The notes beneath the pieces are model-generated. The model saw nothing but the letters and a program-made list of their open reading frames with translations, made no database searches and was not told the DNA's origin. Position numbers and translations under genes: made by a program. DNA of 64,000 bases, taken from positions 1,171,001-1,235,000 of the forward strand of contig NZ_CP121445.1 of assembly GCF_029689925.1 (NCBI RefSeq), written 5' to 3'. Every line of letters starts with the position of its first letter. The first letter of the stretch is position 1. The DNA comes from Anaerocolumna sp. AGMB13025 (GTDB lineage: Bacteria > Bacillota > Clostridia > Lachnospirales > Lachnospiraceae). This document shows positions 52,553 to 61,270 of this stretch, piece by piece.

Positions 52553-52600
52553 ATTTGTACGAAAAGGGTAGTTGCATTTTGCAATACCCTTATTCGTACA
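52553..52600 (+). promoter_or_regulatory. long hairpin between mtlA and mtlR
   Basis: TTGTACGAA (from 52556), AGGGTA and TTGCA pair with TGCAA, TACCCT and TTCGTACA (to 52600) with single bulges, a stem of about 20 bp. No T-run follows, so it is likelier a processing or stability element that sets mtlA expression above mtlR than a terminator. Confidence 0.5.
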
Positions 52601-52736
52601 TATTTCTCTGCGTTAAATCAAGTACAAGGAAAAATAGTGTCATCAACGGTTATGTAATGGTACTTGAACTGGTAATGATATTGGGAAGTATACGGAAATA
52701 TATTGATAATTCATTTGGAAAAGGAGGGATAAGGAT

Positions 52737-54833
52737 ATGGATTTTTCACCGCGGCTTCGTCAGATATTGCTTATTTTATTACAGGAAGATCAGATCGTAT
52801 CAGTTAAGAAACTGGCTGATGAAATAAAGGTTAGTAAAAGGACGGTACAAAGAGAGCTTGAATTTATTGATGCTTCTTTAAGAAAGTACAAGGTCATGCT
52901 GCAGACCAAAACCGGGATCGGAATCTGGCTGGACGGAGAAGAAGCGGATAAAAAGAATCTACTGTCGGACTTAAAGGAGGAGGATGTAATCGATTCTGGG
53001 GATAAGGAAGACAGAAGAAAGAGACTGATTTTAGAAATACTAAAAGACAGGACCCCTAAGAAATTATACTATTACGGTAATATCTTCGGAGTAAGTGAAG
53101 CGACCATCAGCAATGATATGGAAGCGATTGAAGACTGGTTCCACCAGTTTGATTTAAAAATTATAAGAAAACAGGGATACGGAGTAGCCTTAGAAGGCAG
53201 TGAAAAGAACTACCGCCTTGCGGTCAGAAAATTTATTGATGAAAATATAGACACTAAAATCATGAAGAACCTTTCAGGAGATAATGAGAGGTCCATACTG
53301 GAAGTAATCAGGGATACCGAAGGAAAAAATATTTACAACCTGATTAATAATGAGGTATTAAGACAGGTCATAACCTGTTTTAACAGTATACGTGACAAAC
53401 GGTTATTGCGGCTTACGGAGAATTCCTATATCGGGCTGATTCTGCATGTGACCATAGCTGTTAACCGTATCCTTCAGGAAGAAATCATTGAACCGAATAA
53501 TGATTTATTGGAAAAGCTGAGTAAAGATGAAGATTATGATTTGGCACTGCATATTGCCAATTCTCTGGAAGAGGAATTTCAGATTGAAATTCCTGATATA
53601 GAAGTTGCCTATGTGCTGCTGCATATAAAAGGTTCAAAATTACAATATATAAATGAAGAAATTGAAATAGAGGATCTTAAGGAACGGGAAGAACTCCTTA
53701 ACTTTATTAATGACATGATTGATGTCTATGATGAGGAGCTGGCCTATGAACTGAAGCAGGATGAGGAATTTGTAGTTGGTTTATTGGCTCATTTACAGCC
53801 GACTTTTATCCGGCTTAAAAATCATATGACTATCTCAAATCCTTTATTAACAGAGATTAAAGGAACCTATCCGGATATTTTTAAAAAATGCCTAAAAGTT
53901 GGTGCTTTCATTACAAAGCGGTATGGCTATAAGGTGCCGGAGGAGGAAATCGGCTTTTTATCCATGCATTTTGGAGCCGCCGGAGTCCGCCTCGAAAATC
54001 AGAAGGAAAGTAAACGCCGGGTGGATATCGGTATCGTATGTGCCAGTGGCATTGGTATTTCAAGATTAATGCATACCAAACTGACTCGCTATTTAAAAGA
54101 AAGAGCGGAAATCACTACTTACGGCAAAGAGGATTTAACCCCTGAAGTGCTTAAGAAACTGGACTTTTTAATTTCCAGTATTAAACTTGAGGACATAAAT
54201 ATAGAGGTAATCCGGGTAAGTCCCTTACTCATTGACTCTGATTTGGAGCAGATTGAAACCAAGGTGCGATTGTATGCAAAGACTCCAAAGAGAAGTAAGT
54301 TTGATAAAGATTTTTCTGAACAGCTTGAGCAGGTTAATTTTGCAGCGACCCAGATAAAAACTATTATAAATGATTTTCTCATGTTCAAAGTCAGTAATTT
54401 CATTACCTTTGAAGAATTACTGGTGGCGGTTACCGAAAAGTTAACCCCTTATAATGATAGGCGGCTGCTGATTCAGGAGGATATTAAAAGAAGGGAAAAA
54501 ATTGCCTCCCAGGTTATTCCGGAATATGATTTTGCACTCCTTCACACCCGTACGAAAGGTGCGGTAAAGCCAAGTTTCTCGGTCTGCGTCACCAAGGAAT
54601 TATCGGAGTTCGAAGATCCATTTTTTATGAAGGTTCATGCCGTGATTATCATGTTGATCCCTGATGATTCCCATTATAAGGAAAATGGGAATATTATGGG
54701 GCATTTAAGCAGCAGGCTTATTGAAGATGATGAATTTTTACGTCTTATTTTTCAAGGTGAGAAAGACCGGGTTCAAAACTATATCTCCAGGGAACTTAAA
54801 AATTACTTTAATCATTACCTGGATCAAGTGTAA
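52737..54833 (+). CDS. mtlR: MtlR-type PRD transcriptional activator
   Basis: A 698-residue PTS-controlled regulator. Domains in order: N-terminal helix-turn-helix (ILLQEDQIVSVKKLADEIKV), second Mga-type HTH, two PRDs (about 190-410, with conserved His such as GLILHVTIAVNR and LAHLQPTFIRLKNH), an EIIB-like domain (DIGIVCASGIGISRL) and a C-terminal EIIA-like domain (about 545-698). Being DNA-binding rather than CAT-type, it is an activator, not an RNA antiterminator. AAGGAGGGA precedes the ATG. It likely binds the twin operators at 51026 and 54892. Confidence 0.9.
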   Translation: MDFSPRLRQILLILLQEDQIVSVKKLADEIKVSKRTVQRELEFIDASLRKYKVMLQTKTGIGIWLDGEEADKKNLLSDLKEEDVIDSGDKEDRRKRLILEILKDRTPKKLYYYGNIFGVSEATISNDMEAIEDWFHQFDLKIIRKQGYGVALEGSEKNYRLAVRKFIDENIDTKIMKNLSGDNERSILEVIRDTEGKNIYNLINNEVLRQVITCFNSIRDKRLLRLTENSYIGLILHVTIAVNRILQEEIIEPNNDLLEKLSKDEDYDLALHIANSLEEEFQIEIPDIEVAYVLLHIKGSKLQYINEEIEIEDLKEREELLNFINDMIDVYDEELAYELKQDEEFVVGLLAHLQPTFIRLKNHMTISNPLLTEIKGTYPDIFKKCLKVGAFITKRYGYKVPEEEIGFLSMHFGAAGVRLENQKESKRRVDIGIVCASGIGISRLMHTKLTRYLKERAEITTYGKEDLTPEVLKKLDFLISSIKLEDINIEVIRVSPLLIDSDLEQIETKVRLYAKTPKRSKFDKDFSEQLEQVNFAATQIKTIINDFLMFKVSNFITFEELLVAVTEKLTPYNDRRLLIQEDIKRREKIASQVIPEYDFALLHTRTKGAVKPSFSVCVTKELSEFEDPFFMKVHAVIIMLIPDDSHYKENGNIMGHLSSRLIEDDEFLRLIFQGEKDRVQNYISRELKNYFNHYLDQV

Positions 54834-54891
54834 TATCTGCATGGAAACTTATGGTAATTCGTAGTTTAATAATGTCGCTAACGGATAGTGT

Positions 54892-54941
54892 CAAACTCAT
54901 TTTTGTATTCGTTGAAATAGGAAGACAGGTAAGGTTATAAT
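54892..54941 (+). promoter_or_regulatory. operator and promoter of mtlF
   Basis: CAAA-6-TTTG (54892-54905), a six-base gap, TTGAAA (54912-54917), 18 bp, TATAAT (54936-54941). The layout repeats that of the mtlA promoter base for base in spacing, and both spacers contain ACAGGTA, so the two units should be co-regulated. Confidence 0.65.
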
Positions 54942-54998
54942 AGAACCATGAACAGAAGCCGTTAACAGATAAGTTTTAATAGAAAGGAACAGAATACA

Positions 54999-55424
54999 GT
55001 GGACTTACTACAAAAAAATAATATTATACTAAACTGTAAAGCAAAACCGAAAGAAGATGTAATAAGAGAAGTTGGTCAGTTATTATATCAAAGCGGTTAT
55101 GTAGATGAAAGTTATATAGATGGAATGTTAAAGAGGGAACTTACCTTTTCCACCAATATCGGTAATGGTATTGCACTTCCTCATGGGGTGGAGGAAGCGA
55201 AAAAGGATATTAAAAAATCCGGTATAGCTGTAATGATATTTCCGGAAGGCACCATGTGGAAGGATGAACTGGTTTATGTAGTTATCGGTATTGCGGGTGT
55301 TGGAGAAGAACACCTGGATGTGTTAGCTAATATTGCTGAAAAATTATCCACCACAGAAGCAGTTGATGATTTGATTAAAAGCAGTGTAGACGAAATATAT
55401 CAGACCTTTACAGGTAAGGAGTGA
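54999..55424 (+). CDS. mtlF: PTS mannitol subunit IIA
   Basis: A 141-residue mannitol/fructose-type IIA with phospho-acceptor H62 in GIALPHGVEEAKKDIKKSG. It takes phosphate from HPr and passes it to the IIB domain of MtlA. The start is GTG 54999 behind AAAGG. It opens a second transcription unit (mtlF-pfkB) with its own MtlR-type promoter; the kinase gene begins 4 bp after its stop. Confidence 0.92.
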   Translation: MDLLQKNNIILNCKAKPKEDVIREVGQLLYQSGYVDESYIDGMLKRELTFSTNIGNGIALPHGVEEAKKDIKKSGIAVMIFPEGTMWKDELVYVVIGIAGVGEEHLDVLANIAEKLSTTEAVDDLIKSSVDEIYQTFTGKE

Positions 55425-55428
55425 TTCC

Positions 55429-56358
55429 ATGATTATAACAGTAACTATGAACCCTGCCATTGATAAGACCGTTGAGTTAGATCATTTGGAACAGGGAAGT
55501 TTAAACCGTCTGAAAAGCGTGATTACCGATGTGGGCGGAAAAGGTATTAATGTTTCCAAAACCATTAAGGCTTTGGGGGGTGAAACCATTGCAACCGGTT
55601 TTATAGGGGGCAGCGGCGGGAACCTGATTGAAAAAGTATTAAAGGAACAGGGAATAAAATCCGATTTTGTTGAGATTAAGAACGAAGTCAGAACCAACTT
55701 AAAAGTCCTGGAAGCAGCCGGTTTTGTGACAGAATTAAATGAGCCTGGACCTCAGGTAAGTGAAGCGGAATTAGAGGAATTAACTCAGAAGTTGATCGGA
55801 TATGCTGGAAAAGATGTTTTATTTGTATTGGCAGGAAGCATTCCCAATGGAATCAGCAAAACGGTGTATAAGGAGCTGATTGGTAAGGTAAAGGAGAAAG
55901 GCGCAAAAGTATTTTTGGATGCCGATGGAGAATTATTCATACATTCCCTGGAAGCTGGTCCGGATTATATAAAACCCAACCGTGCCGAACTGGAGGAATA
56001 TTATCACATGGATTACCGGGCGGATGAAGCAGAACTGGTTAAGATGGGACAGAAGCTGCTTCAAAAAGGGATTGAGATGGCAGCCGTCTCCCTGGGACAA
56101 ATGGGAGCACTATTTTTAACCAAAGACCAGATCGTAAAATGCCCGGGTCTCAGAGTAGAAGCCCACTCCACCGTAGGAGCAGGAGATGCCATGGTGGCCG
56201 CATTATCTTATGGAATTGATAAGGGACTTGATCTTAAGGAGTGTGCAAAGCTAGGGTTAGCAGCTTCAGCCGGAGCAGTAACCACCAAAGGAACGAAGCC
56301 GCCTGCAAGGGAACTGGTAGAGGAGCTAATGAAAAAAGTTGAGATTATAAATTTGTAA
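55429..56358 (+). CDS. PfkB-family sugar phosphate kinase (1-phosphofructokinase/LacC type)
   Basis: A 309-residue kinase: TVTMNPAIDKTVELDHLEQG, DVGGKGINVSKTIKALGG, IGGSGGNLIEKVLKEQGI, and the PfkB signature HSTVGAGDAMVAALSYGI with the catalytic Asp. Family members phosphorylate fructose 1-phosphate or tagatose 6-phosphate. In this hexitol locus it would convert a ketose phosphate made from the imported hexitol phosphate into a bisphosphate for glycolysis. AAGGAG precedes the ATG. Confidence 0.87.
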   Translation: MIITVTMNPAIDKTVELDHLEQGSLNRLKSVITDVGGKGINVSKTIKALGGETIATGFIGGSGGNLIEKVLKEQGIKSDFVEIKNEVRTNLKVLEAAGFVTELNEPGPQVSEAELEELTQKLIGYAGKDVLFVLAGSIPNGISKTVYKELIGKVKEKGAKVFLDADGELFIHSLEAGPDYIKPNRAELEEYYHMDYRADEAELVKMGQKLLQKGIEMAAVSLGQMGALFLTKDQIVKCPGLRVEAHSTVGAGDAMVAALSYGIDKGLDLKECAKLGLAASAGAVTTKGTKPPARELVEELMKKVEIINL

Positions 56359-56480
56359 AGGATTTGTGTGATTATTAATTGCAGAACAGAGATAACTAAT
56401 CAGAGCAGCGATAAATAATCAAAGTGAAATAAATAACAAGAGCTGATAAATAAGTAGAAAACGCAACTATCAATATATGT

Positions 56481-56509
56481 GAGTGTGAAATTACAAGGAT
56501 TTCTCACCC
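56481..56509 (+). promoter_or_regulatory. hairpin between kinase and dehydrogenase genes
   Basis: GTGAG and GAAAT (from 56481) pair with ATTTC and CTCAC (to 56509). A short degenerate array of ATAAATAATCAAAG-like words lies before it (56395-56450). No T-run follows; function unknown. Confidence 0.35.
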
Positions 56510-56605
56510 TTTGGTTTGTATACGCTAAAACGGTTTATGAGAAATCAATTCCTCACAAGATAAGGTCATACCACAGGAAAACCTGGGGTAAAGGAGGGTA
56601 ATGAT

Positions 56606-57865
56606 ATGAAGTCAAAAGCAGTCAGAATGTATGGAATGGATGATTTAAGATTAGAAGAATTTGAATTACCGGAAATAAAAGATGATGAAATCTTAGTTAA
56701 AGTAATCAGTGACAGTATCTGTATGTCAACCTATAAATTAGTAAAACAAGGGAAAAATCATAAAAGAGCACCTCAGAACATCGATACCAACCCCATTATT
56801 ATCGGACATGAATTTGCAGGAGATATCGTAAAGGTAGGTTCTAAATGGGAAAGTCAGTTTAAACCAGGTCAGAAGTTTGCACTCCAGCCAGCCCTTAACT
56901 ACAAAGGAAGCTTAGCTTCCCCCGGATATTCTTATGAATTCTTCGGCGGTGCCTGTACCTACTGCATCATACCTCAGGAAGTTATGGAACTTGGCTGCCT
57001 TTTAAATTATGATGGAGAAAGCTACTTCCAGGCATCTCTTGGTGAACCCATGAGCTGTATTATCGGAGGTTATCATGCCAACTACCATACCAATAAGCAG
57101 AATTATAACCATGCTATGGGAACGAAGGCAGGCGGTAATATCTTAATCATGGGAGGCTGCGGTCCTATGGGACTAGGTGCGGTAAGTTATGGTTTATATA
57201 CGCAGAACAAGCCGAAACGCATCGTAGTTACGGATATCAGTGATGACAGAATCCAAAGAGCAAGAGAAGTAATTTCTGAAACTGCCGCATCAGAAAAAGG
57301 AATTGAACTGATCTATGCCAATACGGCTGCAATGGAAAATCCCATTGAAGATCTTATGAAATTAACAGACGGTCATGGTTATGATGACGTATTTGTATAT
57401 GTACCGATTAAACAGGTGGCTGAAATGGGTGATACCCTCTTAGCCTTTGACGGCTGCATGAACTTTTTTGCAGGTCCTACCGATAATCAGTTTAAAGCAG
57501 AAATCAATTTGTATAATACCCATTATACCAGCACACACTTACTGGGAACAACCGGCGGTAATACAGACGATTTAGTGGAAGCCATTGATTTATCCTCCAA
57601 AGGACTTATTGAACCCGCAGTAATGGTAACCCATGTAGGCGGTATTGACAGTATTGCAGAAGCTACCTTGAACCTTCCTAAAATCCCAGGGGGCAAAAAA
57701 CTGACTTATACCCAGTTTAATATGCCTCTTACAGCACTGGAGGATTTTGAAGAATTAGGCAAGACAGATCCTTTGTTTAAAAAACTGTCCGAATCCTGCA
57801 AGGCGCATAAGGGCTTGTGGAACGGAGAAGCAGAGAGAATTTTATTTGAACATTTTGGAGCATAA
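56606..57865 (+). CDS. zinc-binding dehydrogenase, L-sorbose-1-phosphate reductase (SorE)-like
   Basis: A 419-residue medium-chain dehydrogenase: catalytic Cys region SICMSTYKLVKQGKNHK, GHEFAGDIVKVG, nucleotide fold ILIMGGCGPMGLGAVSYG and VVTDISDDRI. The pattern resembles L-sorbose-1-phosphate reductase (SorE). No MtlD-type mannitol-1-phosphate 5-dehydrogenase gene is in the locus, so this enzyme is the candidate to oxidise the hexitol phosphate; that is inference from context. AAAGGAGG precedes the ATG. Confidence 0.8.
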   Translation: MKSKAVRMYGMDDLRLEEFELPEIKDDEILVKVISDSICMSTYKLVKQGKNHKRAPQNIDTNPIIIGHEFAGDIVKVGSKWESQFKPGQKFALQPALNYKGSLASPGYSYEFFGGACTYCIIPQEVMELGCLLNYDGESYFQASLGEPMSCIIGGYHANYHTNKQNYNHAMGTKAGGNILIMGGCGPMGLGAVSYGLYTQNKPKRIVVTDISDDRIQRAREVISETAASEKGIELIYANTAAMENPIEDLMKLTDGHGYDDVFVYVPIKQVAEMGDTLLAFDGCMNFFAGPTDNQFKAEINLYNTHYTSTHLLGTTGGNTDDLVEAIDLSSKGLIEPAVMVTHVGGIDSIAEATLNLPKIPGGKKLTYTQFNMPLTALEDFEELGKTDPLFKKLSESCKAHKGLWNGEAERILFEHFGA

Positions 57866-57889
57866 ATGAAACAAACTAAAATATAGGTA

Positions 57890-58037
57890 TTGGTAATTGC
57901 GAACTATTTAGTTTTCTGAATATACCCTACAATTAATACGAATTTCATAGCTTCAGTTACCCACTGGGAAGATTCAACTCTGAATTGTATTAATTGCATA
58001 GTATATAGATACAATAGTAGAGTTTCGCAATTATCAA
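57890..58037 (+). promoter_or_regulatory. 148 bp extended palindrome before ptsH
   Basis: TTGGTAATTGCGAAC (57890-57904) pairs with GTTTCGCAATTATCAA (58022-58037), and inside it CTATT/AATAG, TATAC/GTATA, AATTAATAC (57931-57939) with GTATTAATT (57987-57995) and TTCAG/CTGAA stems follow in order. The intergenic region is thus a single long hairpin ending about 20 bases before the ribosome site. It may be a repeat element or a folded leader; I saw no second copy. Confidence 0.5.
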
Positions 58038-58068
58038 AAGATATAGTTAAAGTGAGAGGAGAGTACGT

Positions 58069-58335
58069 ATGGTTAGTCAGAAAATTACGGTTATTAATAA
58101 ATCAGGAATCCATGCAAGACCGGCAGGCGAGCTGGTGCAGGTGGCATCGAAATGCTCTTCGGAGGTTGTAATCCGCGTCGGCGAAAGAAGCGTAAATCCC
58201 AAAAGCATCCTTATGCTTATGGCAGCTGCAATCCGCTGCGGTACGGAGATTACGGTGGAATGCAGCGGTGAAACGGAAGAAGAGGACTTAAAGAAGTTAA
58301 TTGATGCCATAGCCGGTGGATTAGGAGAAGAGTGA
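58069..58335 (+). CDS. ptsH: phosphocarrier protein HPr
   Basis: An 88-residue HPr with active-site H15 in NKSGIHARPAG and the regulatory S46 in NPKSILMLMAAA, so it can be phosphorylated both by EI and by HPr kinase. It follows the dehydrogenase by 203 bp and is followed 10 bp later by EI. It may be the general HPr or a copy dedicated to this hexitol system. GAGAGGAGAG precedes the ATG. Confidence 0.93.
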   Translation: MVSQKITVINKSGIHARPAGELVQVASKCSSEVVIRVGERSVNPKSILMLMAAAIRCGTEITVECSGETEEEDLKKLIDAIAGGLGEE

Positions 58336-58345
58336 GGGCTGGGAT

Positions 58346-60058
58346 ATGAAAGCCATAAAAGTTGAAAAGACAGCTTCAAAGGGTATTGTTATGGGCAAAG
58401 CTTTCCTGGTGAAAAAACCGGAGCTTATAATAAATACCGGATTGATACAGGAAGAAGAAATTACCAGGGAACTAAACCGGTATGAAGCTGCTGTTGCGAA
58501 AGCAACAAATGAGCTTATGGAGCTGGCTAAGACCAATAGTATTTTTGGTGCCCATTTGGAAATGGTTAAGGACATAGCTCTTTATGACAGTGTTACAAGG
58601 AAGATAAAAGATAAATATAATGCGGAGGCAGCCTTAGAAGAGGCAGCCGCAGAATTTATAAGCATCTTCGAAGCTATGGATGATGACTACATGCGGGAAA
58701 GGGCCGCAGATATCAAAGATATTCGTTACCGGTTATTATGCAATCTTAATGGAATAGACTTAAATCCCTTTGATTCTATTAAAGAACCGGTTGTATTAAT
58801 AGCGGAGGATTTGACGCCTACGGATACAGCTGGTCTTGACCTTCGGTATATTCTTGGATTCATAACGAGGGACGGCGGAGTTACAAGCCATGTATCCATT
58901 ATGGCGAAAGGGCTTGGTATACCGGCCTTAGTAGGCGTTAAGGATATATTGAAGGAGACAGAAAACGGGGATTTTATTATTTTAGATGCAGGCAGGGGCG
59001 ATATTATTATCAACCCGGAGGAAGAAGCAATTGCCAGGTATACAGCCCTTCGTAAAGAGTATGAGAAAAGGCAGCTTGAATTAGCTGAATTAAACAATTT
59101 TCCGGCGGAGACAAAAGATGGCAGAAGAGTTCATTTATGTGCCAATGTAGGCAATGTGAAAGATATTAAAAATGCAGTTAACTATAATATAGATGGAATT
59201 GGGCTATTTCGAAGTGAATTCCTTTATATGGAGAATACTCATTTCCCTACAGAGGAGGAGCAGTTTCTGGTATATCAGGAAGCAGCAAAACTGTGTGGCA
59301 GCGAACTGACCATAAGAACCCTTGATATTGGGGGAGATAAGGCATTATCCTATTATGAATTTGATAAAGAGGAAAATCCCTTCTTAGGATGGCGGGCTAT
59401 TCGGATTTCCCTGGAACTTAAACCTATGTTTAAGACCCAGTTAAGGGCCATACTCCGTGCAAGTGCCTTCGGGCAGATTCGGGTTATGTTTCCCATGATT
59501 ATATCTGTTGAAGAACTACGTACGGCAAAAGCGATTATGGAGGAATGTAAAGCTGAACTTAGAAGCGAAAATATTGCTTTTGACGAAAACCTTCAGGTTG
59601 GCATGATGATTGAAACCCCGGCTTCCGTTATGATGGCAGAGGATTTCGCAAAAGAAGTAGATTTTTTCAGTATCGGAACCAATGACCTGACTCAGTATAT
59701 GCTGGCGGTGGACAGGGGAAATAAACGGATTGCACCAATGTATAATTCCTTTCATCCATCGGTATTAAGAAGTATTAAACGGGTTATTAAAGCCGGTCAT
59801 GACGATAAAACTGGTCATGACGGTAAAAATAGTCATGAAAAGATTAAAGTAGGTATGTGTGGGGAATTTGCCAGTGAGGAACGGGCAGTTAAAATTCTCT
59901 TGGGGTTAGGACTTGATGAATTCAGCATGTCGGCAGCTGAAATACCGAATGTAAAAAATATTATTCGCAATACCTCTTATGAAGAAGCTGTGCAGCTTTC
60001 CGAAAAAGTCTGTGAGATGAGTACATTGGAAGAGGTATATGAATTGCTGGGAATATAA
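58346..60058 (+). CDS. ptsI: PTS enzyme I (phosphoenolpyruvate-protein phosphotransferase)
   Basis: Takes phosphate from phosphoenolpyruvate to HPr. The 570-residue protein has phospho-acceptor H182 in TSHVSIMAKG, LRTLDIGGDK-like RTLDIGGDKALSYYEF, FSIGTNDLTQYMLAVDRGN and the active-site Cys in VGMCGEFASEERA. Just before that Cys there is a small insert, IKAGHDDKTGHDGKNSHEK, encoded by an 18 bp tandem repeat (59795-59840), where relatives have a shorter link. GAGG precedes the ATG. Confidence 0.94.
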   Translation: MKAIKVEKTASKGIVMGKAFLVKKPELIINTGLIQEEEITRELNRYEAAVAKATNELMELAKTNSIFGAHLEMVKDIALYDSVTRKIKDKYNAEAALEEAAAEFISIFEAMDDDYMRERAADIKDIRYRLLCNLNGIDLNPFDSIKEPVVLIAEDLTPTDTAGLDLRYILGFITRDGGVTSHVSIMAKGLGIPALVGVKDILKETENGDFIILDAGRGDIIINPEEEAIARYTALRKEYEKRQLELAELNNFPAETKDGRRVHLCANVGNVKDIKNAVNYNIDGIGLFRSEFLYMENTHFPTEEEQFLVYQEAAKLCGSELTIRTLDIGGDKALSYYEFDKEENPFLGWRAIRISLELKPMFKTQLRAILRASAFGQIRVMFPMIISVEELRTAKAIMEECKAELRSENIAFDENLQVGMMIETPASVMMAEDFAKEVDFFSIGTNDLTQYMLAVDRGNKRIAPMYNSFHPSVLRSIKRVIKAGHDDKTGHDGKNSHEKIKVGMCGEFASEERAVKILLGLGLDEFSMSAAEIPNVKNIIRNTSYEEAVQLSEKVCEMSTLEEVYELLGI

Positions 60059-60094
60059 TCAATGATAATAGTTACACTATTTTACAGGAGATAT

Positions 60095-60290
60095 CTGCTA
60101 TAGGTATAGCTGCAATATATACAGAAGATATCTGCTATAGATATTGCAGCAATAATTGTAGAAGATATCTGTAAAAAGATTGCAGCAATAATTGCAGAAG
60201 ATATCTGTAAAAAGATTGCAGTAATAATTACAGATAACATCATAAGGATTAGAACGATGTTTACAGGTGATATCTGCATTAGAGATAACA
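60095..60290. repeat. degenerate minisatellite after ptsI
   Basis: Beginning some 35 bases after the stop, words such as GAAGATATCTGTAAAAAGATTGCAG repeat about six times with a period near 34 bp. Open frames on the minus strand (isoleucine/alanine-rich) are by-products. A hairpin AAGATGAAGTCAAGGA with TCCTTAGCTTCATCTT near 60337-60371 follows and may end ptsI transcripts. Confidence 0.7.
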
Positions 60291-60427
60291 ATAGATATTT
60301 TCAAAATAAATTATATAGTATTAGCCATAAATACAAGATGAAGTCAAGGACTGTTCCTTAGCTTCATCTTGTATTTATATTAGCGATATTATTCTGGAAT
60401 TGTATTCTGTTCTTAATATTATTCACT

Positions 60428-60764
60428 CAAACTTCGCAGTTAATAAACTTAAAAACACTTGATAAAATCAGCCCTAAAGCTAAATTGAAAGCATGATTAT
60501 GCTATGTTTCATAAGCGCTTTATTCTGAGTCTGATCATTCACTTATGACTTTTTCAGGTGGTTTAGACTCAAAATGCACACTGTTTGACGAGTATAGCGA
60601 GGAGTTTGTGCTTTTTGGGTCTTGCTTTACCACCTGAAAAAGTCATTAGTGAATTCCAGGCTCAGAATCCTAAGCTTATGAAACATAGCATAATCAATGC
60701 TTTCTTAATCAACTTCCTTGCTGATTTTATCAAGTATACAAGACAAAAATAAATGCGAAGTTTG
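60428..60764. repeat. long palindromic element, copy 2
   Basis: A 337 bp element bounded by CAAACTTCGCA (60428-60438) and TGCGAAGTTTG (60754-60764). Inside, ACTTGATAAAATCAGC pairs with GCTGATTTTATCAAGT, then a 22 bp arm and successive stems to the loop TGTTTGACGAG / GCGAGGAGTTTGTGCT. Compared with copy 1 (12919-13198) loop and outer arms are conserved while stem bases change on both sides together (for example CATGTGG/CCACATG versus CAGGTGG/CCACCTG). No gene lies between 60059 and 61270. Confidence 0.78.
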
Positions 60765-61160
60765 GATTATTAATATTATCAAAAGACAATCATGAACAAC
60801 AGCTATCCCATATTTAGCGACAATTTGTATTTATTGAATTCAATGAAAATTTAAAAAAATTTAATGGGATTAGCTGCCTAAAATCATTTATTGTCTAATA
60901 ATTGCCTAATATGTCATATTATGTATTTATTTGGTTTAATTAAACAAAAATATTCATTTGCTTGATACTGTATTGGTGAAAATGAATAAATAATTTTAAT
61001 TTTCCGTAAGTAAAAGATTGCCAATCTTCCCTTTGAGAGTTAAAATAAGAGTTAGAGACTTTATCCCGTTGATTTACAAATTAATACATATGGGATAGCA
61101 GGGGTTAAATATAATTAGAAGCTAAAGGAAGAAAAATAAAGCAGAAACGGAAGTATTATA

Positions 61161-61210
61161 TGACCGGGACAAGTTTTGATGGGGTAACTAAAACTACTTG
61201 TCTCCGGTCA
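61161..61210 (+). promoter_or_regulatory. 50 bp hairpin upstream of lactonase gene
   Basis: TGACCGG-GACAAGT (from 61161) pairs with ACTTGTC-TCCGGTCA (to 61210) and the stem continues inward with TTTTG/TAAAA. No T-run follows. It lies 60 bases before the lactonase start; role unknown. Between 60765 and 61160 I see only AT-rich sequence. Confidence 0.4.
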
Positions 61211-61270
61211 GAAAAATTTGGGGAATATTAGTGCTTACGAGTATTATTCGGCTTTGAATGGAGGATCAAA

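Noticed and set aside
52553..52600. RAT-type antiterminator site for the BglG-like regulator
   Set aside because: The regulator has N-terminal DNA-binding helices rather than a CAT RNA-binding domain, and no terminator overlaps the hairpin.
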